From positions 1 through 64,000 of the forward strand of contig JADJVQ010000142.1 of assembly GCA_016710525.1 (NCBI GenBank): a stretch of 64,000 nucleotides of DNA. The letters run 5' to 3'. Below the pieces are notes generated by a model. The model made no database searches, was not told the origin of the DNA, and saw nothing but the letters and a program-made list of their open reading frames with translations. This DNA comes from Burkholderiaceae bacterium (GTDB taxonomy: Bacteria; Pseudomonadota; Gammaproteobacteria; Burkholderiales; Burkholderiaceae_E). The translations under genes were made by a program, and so were the position numbers. Positions 25,683 to 35,451 of this stretch are shown here, piece by piece. The stretch's first letter is position 1. Every line of letters starts with the position of its first letter.

Positions 25683-27959
25683 TCAGCGTTCGGCGTTGGC
25701 GTCGATGACCGTCCAGGCCGTCATGTTGACGATGCGCCGCACCGTCGCCGACGCGGTCAGGATGTGCACCGGCTTGGCCGCGCCCAGCAGCACCGGCCCG
25801 ATCGCGATGTTGTTGCCGGCCGCGGTCTTGAGCAGGTTGTAGGCGATGTTGGCCGCCTCGATGGTCGGCAGCACCAGCAGGTTGGCCTCGCCGCGCAGCG
25901 TGGAATTCGGCATCACCGTGCGCCGGTACTCGGGGTCGAGTGCCGCGTCGCCGTGCATCTCGCCGTCGACCTCGAGGTTGGGCGCGCGCTCGCGCAGCAG
26001 CGCCAGGGTCTGGCGCAGCAGCACCGCGCTGGGGCTGTCGGAGGTGCCGAAATTGGAGTGGGACACCAGCGCCACCTTGGGCAGGATGCCGAAGCGCTGC
26101 AGTTCCTCGGCGGCCAGCAGCGTGATCTCGCACAGCTGCTCGGCGCTCGGCGCGACGTTGACATGGGTATCGACCAGCGTGACCTGGCGATTGGGCAGCA
26201 TCAGCGTGTTCATCGCCGCGTAGACGGTGGCGCCGGGGCGCTTGCCGATCACCTGGTCGATGTAGTGCAGGTGCAGCGCGTGGGTACCGAAGGTGCCGCA
26301 GATCAGGCCGTCGGCCATGCCCTTGTTGAGCATCATCGCGCCGATCAGCGTGAGTCGCCGGCGCATCTCGATCTTGGCGTACTGCGCGGTGACCCCCTTG
26401 CGTTCGGTCATCCGCCAGTACTCCATCCAGAACTCGCGGTAGCGCTCGTCCCATTCGGGGTTGACCACCTCGAAGTCCACCCCGGGCTTGAGCCGCAGGC
26501 CGAACTGCTCGATGCGCTGGGCGATGATCGCCGGGCGGCCGACCAGGATCGGCCGCGCGAGCTTCTCGTCGATCACGACCTGGGTGGCGCGCAGGATCCG
26601 TTCGTCTTCGCCCTCGGCGTAGATCACGCGCTTGCGCGGTGCGCGCTTGGCGGTCGCGAAGATGGGCTTCATGAAGTTGCCCGAGTGATAGACGAACTGC
26701 TCGAGCTGCGCCCTATAGGCGTCGAAGTCGGCGATCGGGCGGGTCGCCACGCCGCTGTCGATCGCGGCCTGGGCAACCGCCGGCGCGATGCGCACGATCA
26801 GCCGCGGATCGAAGGGCTTGGGGATCAGGTATTCGGGACCGAACTGCAGCGGCATCGAGCTGTAGGCACTGGCCACGATGTCGGACAGTTCGGCGCGCGC
26901 CAGGTCGGCCACCGCATGCACCGCGGCGACCTCCATCTTGCGGGTGATGGTGGTCGCCCCGACATCGAGCGCCCCGCGGAAGATGAACGGGAAGCACAGG
27001 ACGTTGTTGACCTGGTTGGGGTAATCGGTGCGGCCAGTGGCGATGATCGCGTCCGGGCGCACCGCCTTGACCTCCTCGGGCATGATTTCCGGGGTGGGAT
27101 TGGCCAGCGCGAAGACCAGCGGCCGATCGCCCATCTTCACCACCATGTCCTGCTTGAGCGCACCGGCGGCCGACAGGCCCAGGAACACGTCGGCCCCGCC
27201 GATGATCTCGGTCAGGGTGCGGGCCTCGGTGGGCTGCGCGAAGCGCTCCTTGTCGGGATCCATCAGCTCCTTGCGGCCGCGATAGACGACACCGGCCAGG
27301 TCGGCGACCCAGATGTTGGCCAGCGGCAGGCCGAGGTCGACCAGCAGGTCCAGGCAGGCCAGGGCCGCGGCGCCGGCGCCGCTGCACACCAGCTTGATCT
27401 TGTCGATGTCCTTGCCCACCACCGACAGGCCGTTGAGCAGCGCCGCGCCCACGACGATGGCCGTGCCGTGCTGATCGTCGTGGAACACCGGGATCTTCAT
27501 GCGCTCGCGCAGCTTGCGCTCGACATAGAAGCAGTCGGGCGCCTTGATGTCCTCGAGGTTGATGCCGCCGAAGGTCGGCTCGAGCGCCGCGATGTGATCG
27601 ACCAGCTTGTCGAGGTCGTTCTCGGCCATCTCGAGGTCGAAGACATCGATGCCGGCGAACTTCTTGAACAGAACCGCCTTGCCTTCCATCACCGGCTTGG
27701 CCGCCAGCGGTCCGATGTTGCCCAGGCCCAGTACCGCGGTGCCATTGGTGACCACCGCGACCAGGTTGCCGCGGCTGGTGTAGCGAAAGGCCGCCGCCGG
27801 GTCGGCGACGATTTCTTCGCAGGCCGCCGCCACACCGGGGGAATACGCCAGGGCGAGATCGCGCTGATTGACGAGCTGCTTGGTCGCGGTGACCGAGATT
27901 TTTCCGGGGCGCCCCTGCTCGTGGTATTCGAGGGCGGCCTTGCGAAATTGCGGATCCAT
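25683..27959 (-). CDS. maeB: NADP-dependent malic enzyme, phosphotransacetylase fusion (MaeB type)
   Basis: 758 residues. The N-terminal malic domain (about 1-160, with SPGVAAACEEI and GLGNIGPL) and NAD(P)-binding domain (about 165-400, GAGAAALACLDL) decarboxylate malate to pyruvate. The C-terminal third (about 425-758) is a phosphotransacetylase-like domain, typical of MaeB, which usually lacks Pta activity and senses acetyl-CoA. The start at 27959 (MDPQFRKAALEYH) fits the family; the longer open frame is not conserved. Divergent from the SDR at 28177. Confidence 0.95.
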   Translation of the reverse strand: MDPQFRKAALEYHEQGRPGKISVTATKQLVNQRDLALAYSPGVAAACEEIVADPAAAFRYTSRGNLVAVVTNGTAVLGLGNIGPLAAKPVMEGKAVLFKKFAGIDVFDLEMAENDLDKLVDHIAALEPTFGGINLEDIKAPDCFYVERKLRERMKIPVFHDDQHGTAIVVGAALLNGLSVVGKDIDKIKLVCSGAGAAALACLDLLVDLGLPLANIWVADLAGVVYRGRKELMDPDKERFAQPTEARTLTEIIGGADVFLGLSAAGALKQDMVVKMGDRPLVFALANPTPEIMPEEVKAVRPDAIIATGRTDYPNQVNNVLCFPFIFRGALDVGATTITRKMEVAAVHAVADLARAELSDIVASAYSSMPLQFGPEYLIPKPFDPRLIVRIAPAVAQAAIDSGVATRPIADFDAYRAQLEQFVYHSGNFMKPIFATAKRAPRKRVIYAEGEDERILRATQVVIDEKLARPILVGRPAIIAQRIEQFGLRLKPGVDFEVVNPEWDERYREFWMEYWRMTERKGVTAQYAKIEMRRRLTLIGAMMLNKGMADGLICGTFGTHALHLHYIDQVIGKRPGATVYAAMNTLMLPNRQVTLVDTHVNVAPSAEQLCEITLLAAEELQRFGILPKVALVSHSNFGTSDSPSAVLLRQTLALLRERAPNLEVDGEMHGDAALDPEYRRTVMPNSTLRGEANLLVLPTIEAANIAYNLLKTAAGNNIAIGPVLLGAAKPVHILTASATVRRIVNMTAWTVIDANAER

Positions 27960-28176
27960 GGCGTTGTCTCGAGATGGCCGGCCTTTGGAAAACTGCCGGC
28001 TCTGGGTTTGTCTACCTGGGCCAGGGATTATCCGCCGGCGTGCCGACACCGACAATCTCGGAACGGGAATAGGGGTTTTGACGAAATCGCACGGAATCCG
28101 GAACCGGCCGGCGTTGCCCGCGCTTGCATCGGACATACTCGGCGACTTCACCACTTCGAAACGGACCCGGGTCACC

Positions 28177-28911
28177 ATGAAACTGGCCATCATCAGCGGC
28201 GGATCGCGCGGCCTGGGGCTTGCCCTGGGCGAGCTCTACCAGGCCCGCCAATGGCGTGTGCTCGAGTTCTCGCGCTCGGCGCCGCATCCCTGGTCGATCG
28301 CGGCCGATCTCGCCCAGCCTGAAGCCGCGAGGCGGGTCTTTGCGGCCGAATTCGCGGCGCTGGCCAGCCAGCCATGGGACGAGATCGTGGTGATCGCCAA
28401 CGCCGGCGTGCTGGCGCCGATCGGGCCGACCTCCCGCAAGGACCCCGCCGAGGTCCTCGCCAACATCCAGGTCAACTTCGCCTCGCCGATCATGCTGATG
28501 ACGCAGGCGATCGCCGCATTCCAGGCCCTGCCCTGCCGCAAGACGCTGCTGAACATCTCGTCGGGGGCCGCGCTGAACGGCTACGCGGGGTGGTCGCTGT
28601 ATTGCGCGGCCAAGGCCGGGCTGGAAAATTTCGTGCGCTCGGTGGCGATGGAGCAGTCCGCCCAGGCCTGGCCGCTGCGCGCGGTCAACGTCAGTCCCGG
28701 CGTGATCGATACCGAGATGCAGGCGGCCATCCGGGCGGCCAGTGCCGACGATTTTCCGGCGGTGGGGCGGTTCATCCAGCGCAAGGCCGACGGTGAACTG
28801 CGCCCGCCATCACGGGTGGCGATGGCGGTCGCACGCATCGCCGACGATGCGCGGGTGGCCGGCGGCGCCCGGGTGGACGTGGCCGACTACCTCGACCCGA
28901 CGGCGTCCTAG
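28177..28911 (+). CDS. Short-chain dehydrogenase/reductase (sepiapterin/benzil reductase-like)
   Basis: 244 residues of the classical SDR fold: cofactor loop GGSRGLG at the N-terminus, NAGVLAPIG, a catalytic Ser in NISSGAA and Tyr/Lys in YCAAK. The short N-terminal region and the SPGVIDTEM segment resemble sepiapterin reductase and bacterial benzil reductases, which use NADPH. The true substrate is unknown. The ATG at 28177 gives the standard SDR start. Confidence 0.87.
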   Translation: MKLAIISGGSRGLGLALGELYQARQWRVLEFSRSAPHPWSIAADLAQPEAARRVFAAEFAALASQPWDEIVVIANAGVLAPIGPTSRKDPAEVLANIQVNFASPIMLMTQAIAAFQALPCRKTLLNISSGAALNGYAGWSLYCAAKAGLENFVRSVAMEQSAQAWPLRAVNVSPGVIDTEMQAAIRAASADDFPAVGRFIQRKADGELRPPSRVAMAVARIADDARVAGGARVDVADYLDPTAS

Positions 28912-28934
28912 CGCCCCCGCGCCCCCGCGCGCCT

Positions 28935-29729
28935 TCAGCGGGCGGTCCAGCCGCCGTCGATGACCAGTTCGCTGCCGGTCATGAACGACGAATCGTCGGA
29001 GGCCAGGAACACGATGCCGCGCGCGATGTCGATCGCCTGCGCCATCCGGCCCAGCGGATGCGAACTGGCCATGACCTGATCGATGTCGGCCTGCGGCACG
29101 CCGCGCTCGCGCATCGAGCTCGCCACGCCGCGCGCCATGTCGGTATCGACGATGCCCGGATGGACCGAATTGCAGCGGATGTTGTAGCCCAGTTGCGCCG
29201 CTTCGATCGCGCTGGCCTTGGTATACAGGCGCACGCCGCCCTTGCTCATGCCGTACAGCGCGCTGTTGGCCGAGCCGATCAGCCCGGCGATCGACGACAG
29301 GTTGATGATCGAGGCGCTGGCCGCGCCGCTGGGGCGCTGCTTCATGGCCAGGAAAGCGTGCTTGGTGCCCAGCACCACGCCCTTCAGATTGACGTCGAAG
29401 AGCGTCGCGATCTGATCGACCGTGGTGTCCTCGATGCGGCCGTGCCGATACAGGCCGGCGTTGTTCACCAGGATATCCAGGCGTCCATGCTGGCTCAGGG
29501 CCTCGGCCACGACCGCCTGCCAGTCGGCCTCGAGCGTGACATCGTGCTGCCGATACACCGCGGTGCCTCCGGCGGCGTCGATCTCGGCCACCAGCGCCTG
29601 GCCGTCGTCCTCGCGCAGATCGGTCGCGATGACCGTGGCGCCGGCCTGCGCCAGCAGGCGGGCTGTGGCCGACCCGATCCCGCCGGCCGCGCCGGTGACG
29701 ATTGCTACCCTGCCATCGACTCGATTCAA
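28935..29729 (-). CDS. Short-chain dehydrogenase/reductase
   Basis: 264 residues: NAD(P)-binding TGAAGGIG near residue 13, NNAG, the catalytic Ser in NLSSIAG and the Tyr-x-x-x-Lys YGMSK, and a C-terminal substrate loop. Asp after the second beta strand (TDLRED) suggests NAD preference. It reads like the hydroxysteroid/2-hydroxy-acid type group of SDRs. It follows the sulfatase-family gene by 37 bp and may be its operon partner. Convergent with the preceding SDR. Confidence 0.88.
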   Translation of the reverse strand: MNRVDGRVAIVTGAAGGIGSATARLLAQAGATVIATDLREDDGQALVAEIDAAGGTAVYRQHDVTLEADWQAVVAEALSQHGRLDILVNNAGLYRHGRIEDTTVDQIATLFDVNLKGVVLGTKHAFLAMKQRPSGAASASIINLSSIAGLIGSANSALYGMSKGGVRLYTKASAIEAAQLGYNIRCNSVHPGIVDTDMARGVASSMRERGVPQADIDQVMASSHPLGRMAQAIDIARGIVFLASDDSSFMTGSELVIDGGWTAR

Positions 29730-29766
29730 GTTGTCTCCCTTGCGAATGGATTGACCGGCGCCCGGG

Positions 29767-31365
29767 TCACCATTGCCCGTAGAAGACGCCCGCCTGCTTG
29801 TAAGCGTCGGTCTTTTGACTGACTTCGTCCAGCGCCACCGTGGTTCGCCGTTTCAGTCCCAGCGACCACTCGCGCAGGCGGTCGCGCATTTCTTCGCGCA
29901 CGCCCTCCAGGCCCGGATCGCGGCCGCGGTCGTCGATCTCGTGAGGATCGTTGACCAGGTCGAAGAGCTGCGCAGGATAGCCCTGCCAGTGCACGTACTT
30001 GTAGCGATCGGTGCGCACCATCCAGGCCCGGCATTCGTCGGGCCCCCGGCCCAGCAGCAGCCGGGCACGCCGATACGCATAGTCGAGCTCGGAGAATGCC
30101 GCGCCGCGCCATACCGCCGGTGCCTGTCCATCGAGCAGCGGCAGCAGGGAGGCGCCCTCGACCCGATGGCGCGCCGGCGGCAGGCCCAGCGCCTGCAATG
30201 CGGTTGGCACCACATCGACGGCCTCCACCAGGCGCCTGTCGCGCCGCCCCGGCGCGAGCTGGCCCGGCGCCGCGACGATCATCGGCACGCGCTGCACCGC
30301 ATCGTGGAAGAGTTCCTTCTCGCCGAGCCAATGGTCGCCGAGGTAGTCGCCGTGGTCCGCGGTGAAGACCACCAGCGTGTCGTCCCAGCGTCCCAGGCGT
30401 TCGAGCACCGCCCAGAGCCGGGCGAGGTGGTCGTCGACCTGGCGGACCAGGCCCATGTAGGCCGGACGCACCTTGGCGACCACTTCATCGCGGGCGAAGT
30501 TGGCGCACTCCTCCTGCTTCAGGTAGGCGCCATACACCGGATGCGGGTCGACCCGCTCGCGCGGATCGCGATGCACCTGCAGGGCATCGCCGGCTTCGTA
30601 CATCGCGTGATACGGAGCGGGCGCCACGTACGGCCAGTGCGGCTTGACCAGCGACAGGTGCAAGGCCCACGGCGTGTCGCCTTCGCGTTCGATGAAATCG
30701 ATCGCTTCGCCCACCGTGTAGGCGGTTTCGGAGTGGGCTTCCTTCACGCGAGCCGGCAGGTGCACGTTGCGCATGTGCCAGCCCGATGCGGTTCCGCCCT
30801 CGGGGGTATCGACCGCGATCACCCAGTCGGTCCAGGGATCGTCGCCCGCATATCCGCGCTCGCGCAGCCACTGCGCGTATCGGGCGCGGGGTTCGGCATG
30901 GTGGCCGTCGTGGCGCATCGCCTCGCTGAAGCTGCCGCGTGCCAGCAGCTGGCCGAGTTCGGCATCCCCATCGATCTGCAGCCTCGCCAGGCCCTCGCGA
31001 TCGGGCATCACGTGGGTCTTGCCGATCAGGGTCAGGCGGCGCTCGGCAGCCCGCAGGTGATCGCCCAGCGTCCACTCGGCCACCGACAGCGGCACCCGGT
31101 TCCAGGTGGCGCCATGGCTGGACACGTAGCGCCCGGTGTAGAAGCTCATCCGCGAGGGACCGCAGACACCCGATTGCACGAAGGCGTTCTCGAACAGGGT
31201 GCCGCGTGCGGCCAGCGCATCGATGGCGGGCGTCTTCAGGCTGGGATGGCCGTAACAGGACAGGTGGTCGGCGCGGAGCTGATCGCACATCACGAACAGC
31301 AGGTTGCGCGCGCGCGCCGTGCCCGGCTGGGCGCCGGACTGCCGGGCATCGACGGCAGGGGTCAT
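29767..31365 (-). CDS. Sulfatase-superfamily phosphonate/phosphodiester hydrolase
   Basis: 532 residues of the alkaline phosphatase/sulfatase superfamily. The formylglycine motif is Cys68 in CGPSR, followed by MSFYTGRY, with metal ligands in MCDQLRADHL and FTADHGDYLG. The CGPSRMSFYTGRY context and HGATWNRVPL match phosphonate monoester hydrolases of Burkholderia and Rhizobium, which also cleave phosphodiesters and some sulfates. Activation needs a formylglycine-generating enzyme elsewhere. No signal peptide is seen, so it is probably cytoplasmic. It shares a strand with the FAD/Fe-S dehydrogenase upstream. Confidence 0.88.
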   Translation of the reverse strand: MTPAVDARQSGAQPGTARARNLLFVMCDQLRADHLSCYGHPSLKTPAIDALAARGTLFENAFVQSGVCGPSRMSFYTGRYVSSHGATWNRVPLSVAEWTLGDHLRAAERRLTLIGKTHVMPDREGLARLQIDGDAELGQLLARGSFSEAMRHDGHHAEPRARYAQWLRERGYAGDDPWTDWVIAVDTPEGGTASGWHMRNVHLPARVKEAHSETAYTVGEAIDFIEREGDTPWALHLSLVKPHWPYVAPAPYHAMYEAGDALQVHRDPRERVDPHPVYGAYLKQEECANFARDEVVAKVRPAYMGLVRQVDDHLARLWAVLERLGRWDDTLVVFTADHGDYLGDHWLGEKELFHDAVQRVPMIVAAPGQLAPGRRDRRLVEAVDVVPTALQALGLPPARHRVEGASLLPLLDGQAPAVWRGAAFSELDYAYRRARLLLGRGPDECRAWMVRTDRYKYVHWQGYPAQLFDLVNDPHEIDDRGRDPGLEGVREEMRDRLREWSLGLKRRTTVALDEVSQKTDAYKQAGVFYGQW

Positions 31366-31535
31366 GGGACGATTCCTTCCTCAAACGGGCGGCACAGGCC
31401 GCGGACCGACGACCATCGTAGTCGTGATCGGTCCGGGCTGCCACCGTGCGACGGCGCCCCGCTTCCCCGCCTGGCGCAGCACGGGTGCCGCCGCCGGGCA
31501 CGAACCGGGCACAGCAGGCCCCCGGCCCGAACAGG

Positions 31536-34500
31536 TCAGCCCACCGGCAGCGCGCGCTCGAGGATTCGCGCCACGTGCAGCGCCTCGCGGCCCGCGCCGT
31601 CGTGGATCTGGTGGCGGCAGCTCGTGCCGTCGGCCACGATCAGCGCCCCGTCGGGGGCGCTGCGCACCGCCGGCAGCAGGCTGGCTTCGGCCATGCGCAT
31701 CGACACGTCGAAGTGCTCGGCTTCGTAGCCGAACGCGCCGGCCATGCCGCAGCAGCTCGATTCGATGGCCTGGACGGCGAGGTCGGGAATCCACGACAGC
31801 ACCTGCAGCACCGCAGAGAACGCGTCGAAGGCCTTCTGATGGCAATGCCCATGCACGTAGGCGGTCTGCGCCCCGATCGCGCGCAGCGGCAGCTGCCAGC
31901 GCCCTGCCCGCTGCTCGCGCACCAGGAACTCCTCGAACAGGAAGCTGGCTTCGGCCAGACGCAGCGCCGGCTCGCCGAGCTTCAGGCCCAGGAACTCGTC
32001 ACGCAAAGTCAGCAGGCACGACGGCTCCAGACCGACGACAGCGCTCCGCGGGCGACGTGCGGACTCAGGGCATCGAGCGTGCGCCTGGCCTGCCGGGTGG
32101 CCTCGTCGACCAGCCCGGCCGACAGGAAGGTTCGTCCGCAACACAGTGCGCCCTGGCCGGTGTCGCCCGCCGCGGGCTCGGCCAGCGTGACGTCGTAGCC
32201 AGCGGCACGCAGCACGCGCAGGGCGGCATGCAGGTTGCGCGGCTCGAAGTGATTGGAGAAGGTGTCGACCCACAGCACGACCGGCGGCAGGCCGGCACGC
32301 ACGGCGCCCTTCGCCGCAGCCGGGCGCGCGGCGGCGCGTTCACCCGCCTTGTGCGCCCGCCGGAAGGTCTGGCGCTGCCAGGCCGGTAGGCTGCGCCGCG
32401 CCGACAGGCCCAGCAGGCGCTCGCTCAGGCGCGCCATTCCGGGCACCCGGTCGCGCAGGTTCAGCAGCCCGGCGAAACGCGAGGCCGCATCGGCATACCG
32501 GGGCAGATAGGCCACCAGCTTTTCGCGCAGCGTGAGTCCGTGGCGGCGCTGCCAGTGGTGCATGAACTCGATCTTCATGCGCGCCATGTCGACCCCGGTC
32601 GGGCAGTCGCGCTTGCAGCCCTTGCAGCTCACGCACAGGCTCATCGAGTCGCGCATCTCGCGCGAGACCAGCGCGTCGGGGCCCAACTGGCCGCTCAGCG
32701 CCAGGCGCAGCGTGTTGGCGCGGCCCCGGGTGAGGTGCTGTTCGTTGCGGGTGACCCGGTAGCTCGGGCACATCGTGCCGGCATCGAACTTGCGGCAGTG
32801 GCCATTGTTGTTGCACATCTCGACGGCCTTGGCGAAGCCCTCGGACGGATCGCCGCCGGTGCCCGGCGCACTGGTGACTTCCGTGACCGGGTTGGCCTGC
32901 ACATTCCAGGCCGACCAGTCGAGTGCGGTGCGCAGCGGCTTCGCCTCGTGGCCCGGCTTGAAGCGAAACAGATGGCTGTCGTCCATGCGCGAGGTGCGCA
33001 CGATCTTGCCCGGATTCATCAGGCCGTCCGGGTCGAACAGATCCTTCATCTGCTCGAAGGCGCGGGTCAGGCGCGGACCGAACTGCCAGGCCACCCACTC
33101 GCTGCGCACCAGACCGTCTCCGTGCTCGCCCGAGAACGCGCCCTTGTACTGGCGCACCATCGCGGCCGCTTCTTCGGCGATCGCGCGCATCTTGGTGGCA
33201 TCGCCGCGGCGCATGTCCAGGATCGGGCGCACATGCAGCGTGCCCACCGAAGCGTGGGCATACCATGTGCCGCGCGTGCCGTGGCGCGCGAACACCTGGG
33301 TGAGCCGGTCGGTGTATTCGGCCAGGTGCTCCAGCGGCACCGCGCAGTCTTCGATGAAGCTCACCGGCTTGCCGTCGCCGCGCAGCGACATCATGATGTT
33401 CAGCCCCGCCTTGCGCACTTCCCACAGCGCCTTTTGCGGCTTGTCGTCGCGCATCTCGACCACCGCGCCGGGCAGGCCCAGGTCGGCGACCATCTCGACC
33501 AGCCGGGCGAGCCGCTGCAGCAGCACGCCGCGGTCGTCGCCCGAGAACTCGACCAGCAGGATGGCATCGGGCTGACCGATCAGGGCCGCCTCGATCACCG
33601 GCCTGAACACCGGGTTGTCGCGCGCCAGGTCGATCATCGTGCGGTCCACCAGTTCGACCGCGCTGGGGCCCAGCGTCACCAGGTGGCGGGCGCTGTCCAT
33701 CGCCTGATGAAAACTTTGAAAATTCACCACACCGAGCACCTTGTGCACCGGCAGCGGCGAGAGCTTCAGGTGCAGCCGCCGGAAGTAGGCCAGCGTGCCC
33801 TCCGAGCCGACCAGCAGGTGCGACAGGTTGACCGATCCGTCGGCCGTGTACGGACGCTCGGATCGCGGATGGAACACGTCGAGGTTGTAGCCGCCGACCC
33901 GGCGCATCACGCGCGGCCAGACCCGCTCGATCTCGTCGCGTTCGCGAGCGCCCAGTTCGAACAGCGCAGACACCAGGCGGGCGGTGCGCGCCGAACCCAT
34001 CGGACGCGCGGCGCCGACCCCGAAGGGTCCGAAGTACTCCTGGCTGCCATCGGCCAGGATCGCGTCGATGCCCAGCACGTTGTGCACCATGTTGCCGTAG
34101 GCGATCGAGCGCGATCCGCAGGAGTTGTTGCCGGCCATGCCGCCCAGCGTGGCCTGCGCCGACGTGGACACATCGACCGGATACCACAGGCCGTGCGGCT
34201 TCAGGAAGGCATTCAGGTGATCGAGCACCATGCCCGGCTGCACCTCGACCGTCGCCGCTTCCTTGTCGAAGGCCATGACCTTGTTCAGGTGCGCGCTGTT
34301 GTCGATGACCAGCGCCTCTCCCACGGTCTGGCCGCATTGGCTGGTGCCGCCTCCGCGCGGCAGGATCGGCACTTTCATCTCGCGGGCCAGGTCGATGGCC
34401 GCGATCACATCGGCCTCGTCGCTGGGAATGACCACGCCGATCGGGTCCACCTGGTAGATGGAGGCATCCGTGGCGTAGCGGCCGCGCGAAAACGCATCGA

Positions 34501-34600
34501 ACCTGACCTCGCCGCGCAGCACCCGACGCAGACGTTGCGCCAGCCGGCTGCGCTCGAGCGCGGGGACGGTCAGTACCTGGGGAGCGTGCGGCGCATTCAT
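31536..34600 (-). CDS. FAD- and Fe-S-binding 2-hydroxyacid dehydrogenase (YdiJ-like), one frameshift
   Basis: About 1020 residues when joined. The N-terminal half is a GlcD-type FAD domain (PRGGGTSQCGQTVG, GNNSCGSRSI, VGSEGTLAYF). The C-terminal half is ferredoxin-like, with Cys clusters CNNNGHC and CVSCKGCKRDC, then two CCG domains (ALCCG, SSCCGMAGAFG). This layout matches YdiJ/GlcD-GlcF fusions that oxidise D-2-hydroxyglutarate, D-lactate or glycolate and pass electrons to the respiratory chain. The frame breaks near 32040 and resumes with AVVGLEPSCLL; one missing base restores it. Start ATG at 34600 overlaps the GntR stop (ATGA), so the two are coupled. Confidence 0.86.
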
Positions 34601-35331
34601 GACGATCGATCCTGGGGGGTGAGGTCGGCGAGCACGGCCTGGAACTTGTGCTGCAGATGCTGCTCGAGCTGCTGGCGCAGGCGCGCCGGATCGCGGGCGG
34701 TGAGCGCCTCGAGCATGGCCTGGTGTTCGGCGACGGCAGCGTCCCACTTCTGGGCCTTGAAGTTGGACCGAAAGCGCAGGTTTTGGATGCGCAGGTTCAC
34801 GCTGTCGTAGGCCTCGGCGAGCATGGGATTGCGCGCGCTGCGGTTGATCGCCCGATGGATGGCCCGGTTCAGGCGGTAGTAGGCAGGCAGATCGGCGCGG
34901 GCGTGCGCGGCCAGCATCTCGTAATGCAGCGCCCGGATCTCGCGCAGGTCATCGGCGGTGTGCCGCAGCGCGGCCAGTTCTCCGGACAGGCCCTCGAGGG
35001 AACTCATCAGCTCGAACAGGTGGCGGACGTCTTCGATCGACAGCGTGGCGACCGTGGCGCCGCGATTGGGATGCAGCTCGATCAGGCGTTCGGCGGCCAG
35101 CACCTTGAACGCCTCGCGCAGCGGCGTGCGCGAAACCTCGAGTTCGGTGCACAGCACCCGTTCGTTCAGACGCGCACCCGGGGCAAGACGCCCTTCGGTG
35201 ATCCATTCCCGCAGCCTGTCGGCGACCTCTTCATGCAGGGCACGGCGGGCGATCGGCCGCGCCGGTGCCGACGCTGCCGGCTCGCCGGACATGACCGCGG
35301 AAACATCGACGGTGAGATCGGATGATTGCAT
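34597..35331 (-). CDS. GntR-family (FCD subgroup) transcriptional regulator
   Basis: 244 residues: an N-terminal winged helix-turn-helix (about 25-95, with LNERVLCTELEVSRTPLREA) and a C-terminal FCD ligand-binding domain (about 105-230, helical, with ELMSSLEGLSGELA and HRAINRSA, the region that carries metal-binding His/Asp). It heads the operon with the FAD/Fe-S dehydrogenase and is divergent from the glyoxylate-type aminotransferase gene. FCD regulators usually bind organic acids. Two matching operator-like sites flank its promoter, one on its own start codon, so autoregulation is likely. Confidence 0.92.
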   Translation of the reverse strand: MQSSDLTVDVSAVMSGEPAASAPARPIARRALHEEVADRLREWITEGRLAPGARLNERVLCTELEVSRTPLREAFKVLAAERLIELHPNRGATVATLSIEDVRHLFELMSSLEGLSGELAALRHTADDLREIRALHYEMLAAHARADLPAYYRLNRAIHRAINRSARNPMLAEAYDSVNLRIQNLRFRSNFKAQKWDAAVAEHQAMLEALTARDPARLRQQLEQHLQHKFQAVLADLTPQDRSS

Positions 35332-35336
35332 GCAAT
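35325..35336. promoter_or_regulatory. Palindromic GntR operator candidate over the gntR start codon
   Basis: ATTGCATGCAAT is a perfect 12-bp palindrome that includes the regulator's ATG. It resembles FCD-type GntR operators (TNGTATACNA-like). A second copy with two mismatches lies 86 bp further into the divergent promoter region. Pattern-based inference. Confidence 0.55.
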
Positions 35337-35410
35337 ACCAGATGGGTTGATACGCTCATTCCGCGCACAAGCTGAATTCTGCTCATAACTTCCACTTGCT
35401 TGCGGAAATT

Positions 35411-35422
35411 ATTGCATACAAA
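35411..35422. promoter_or_regulatory. Second GntR operator candidate upstream of the aminotransferase
   Basis: ATTGCATACAAA matches the palindromic site at 35325-35336 in 10 of 12 positions. It lies 30 bp before the aminotransferase start, where a repressor would block transcription. The two sites would let the regulator govern both divergent units. Inference only. Confidence 0.45.
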
Positions 35423-35451
35423 ATTCGATTTATCCATTTCTGGAGCCACCC

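Noticed and set aside
25551..28322. 923-residue plus-strand frame opposite maeB
   Set aside because: Shadow of malic enzyme codons; no motif; only its 3' neighbour at 28177 is a real gene.
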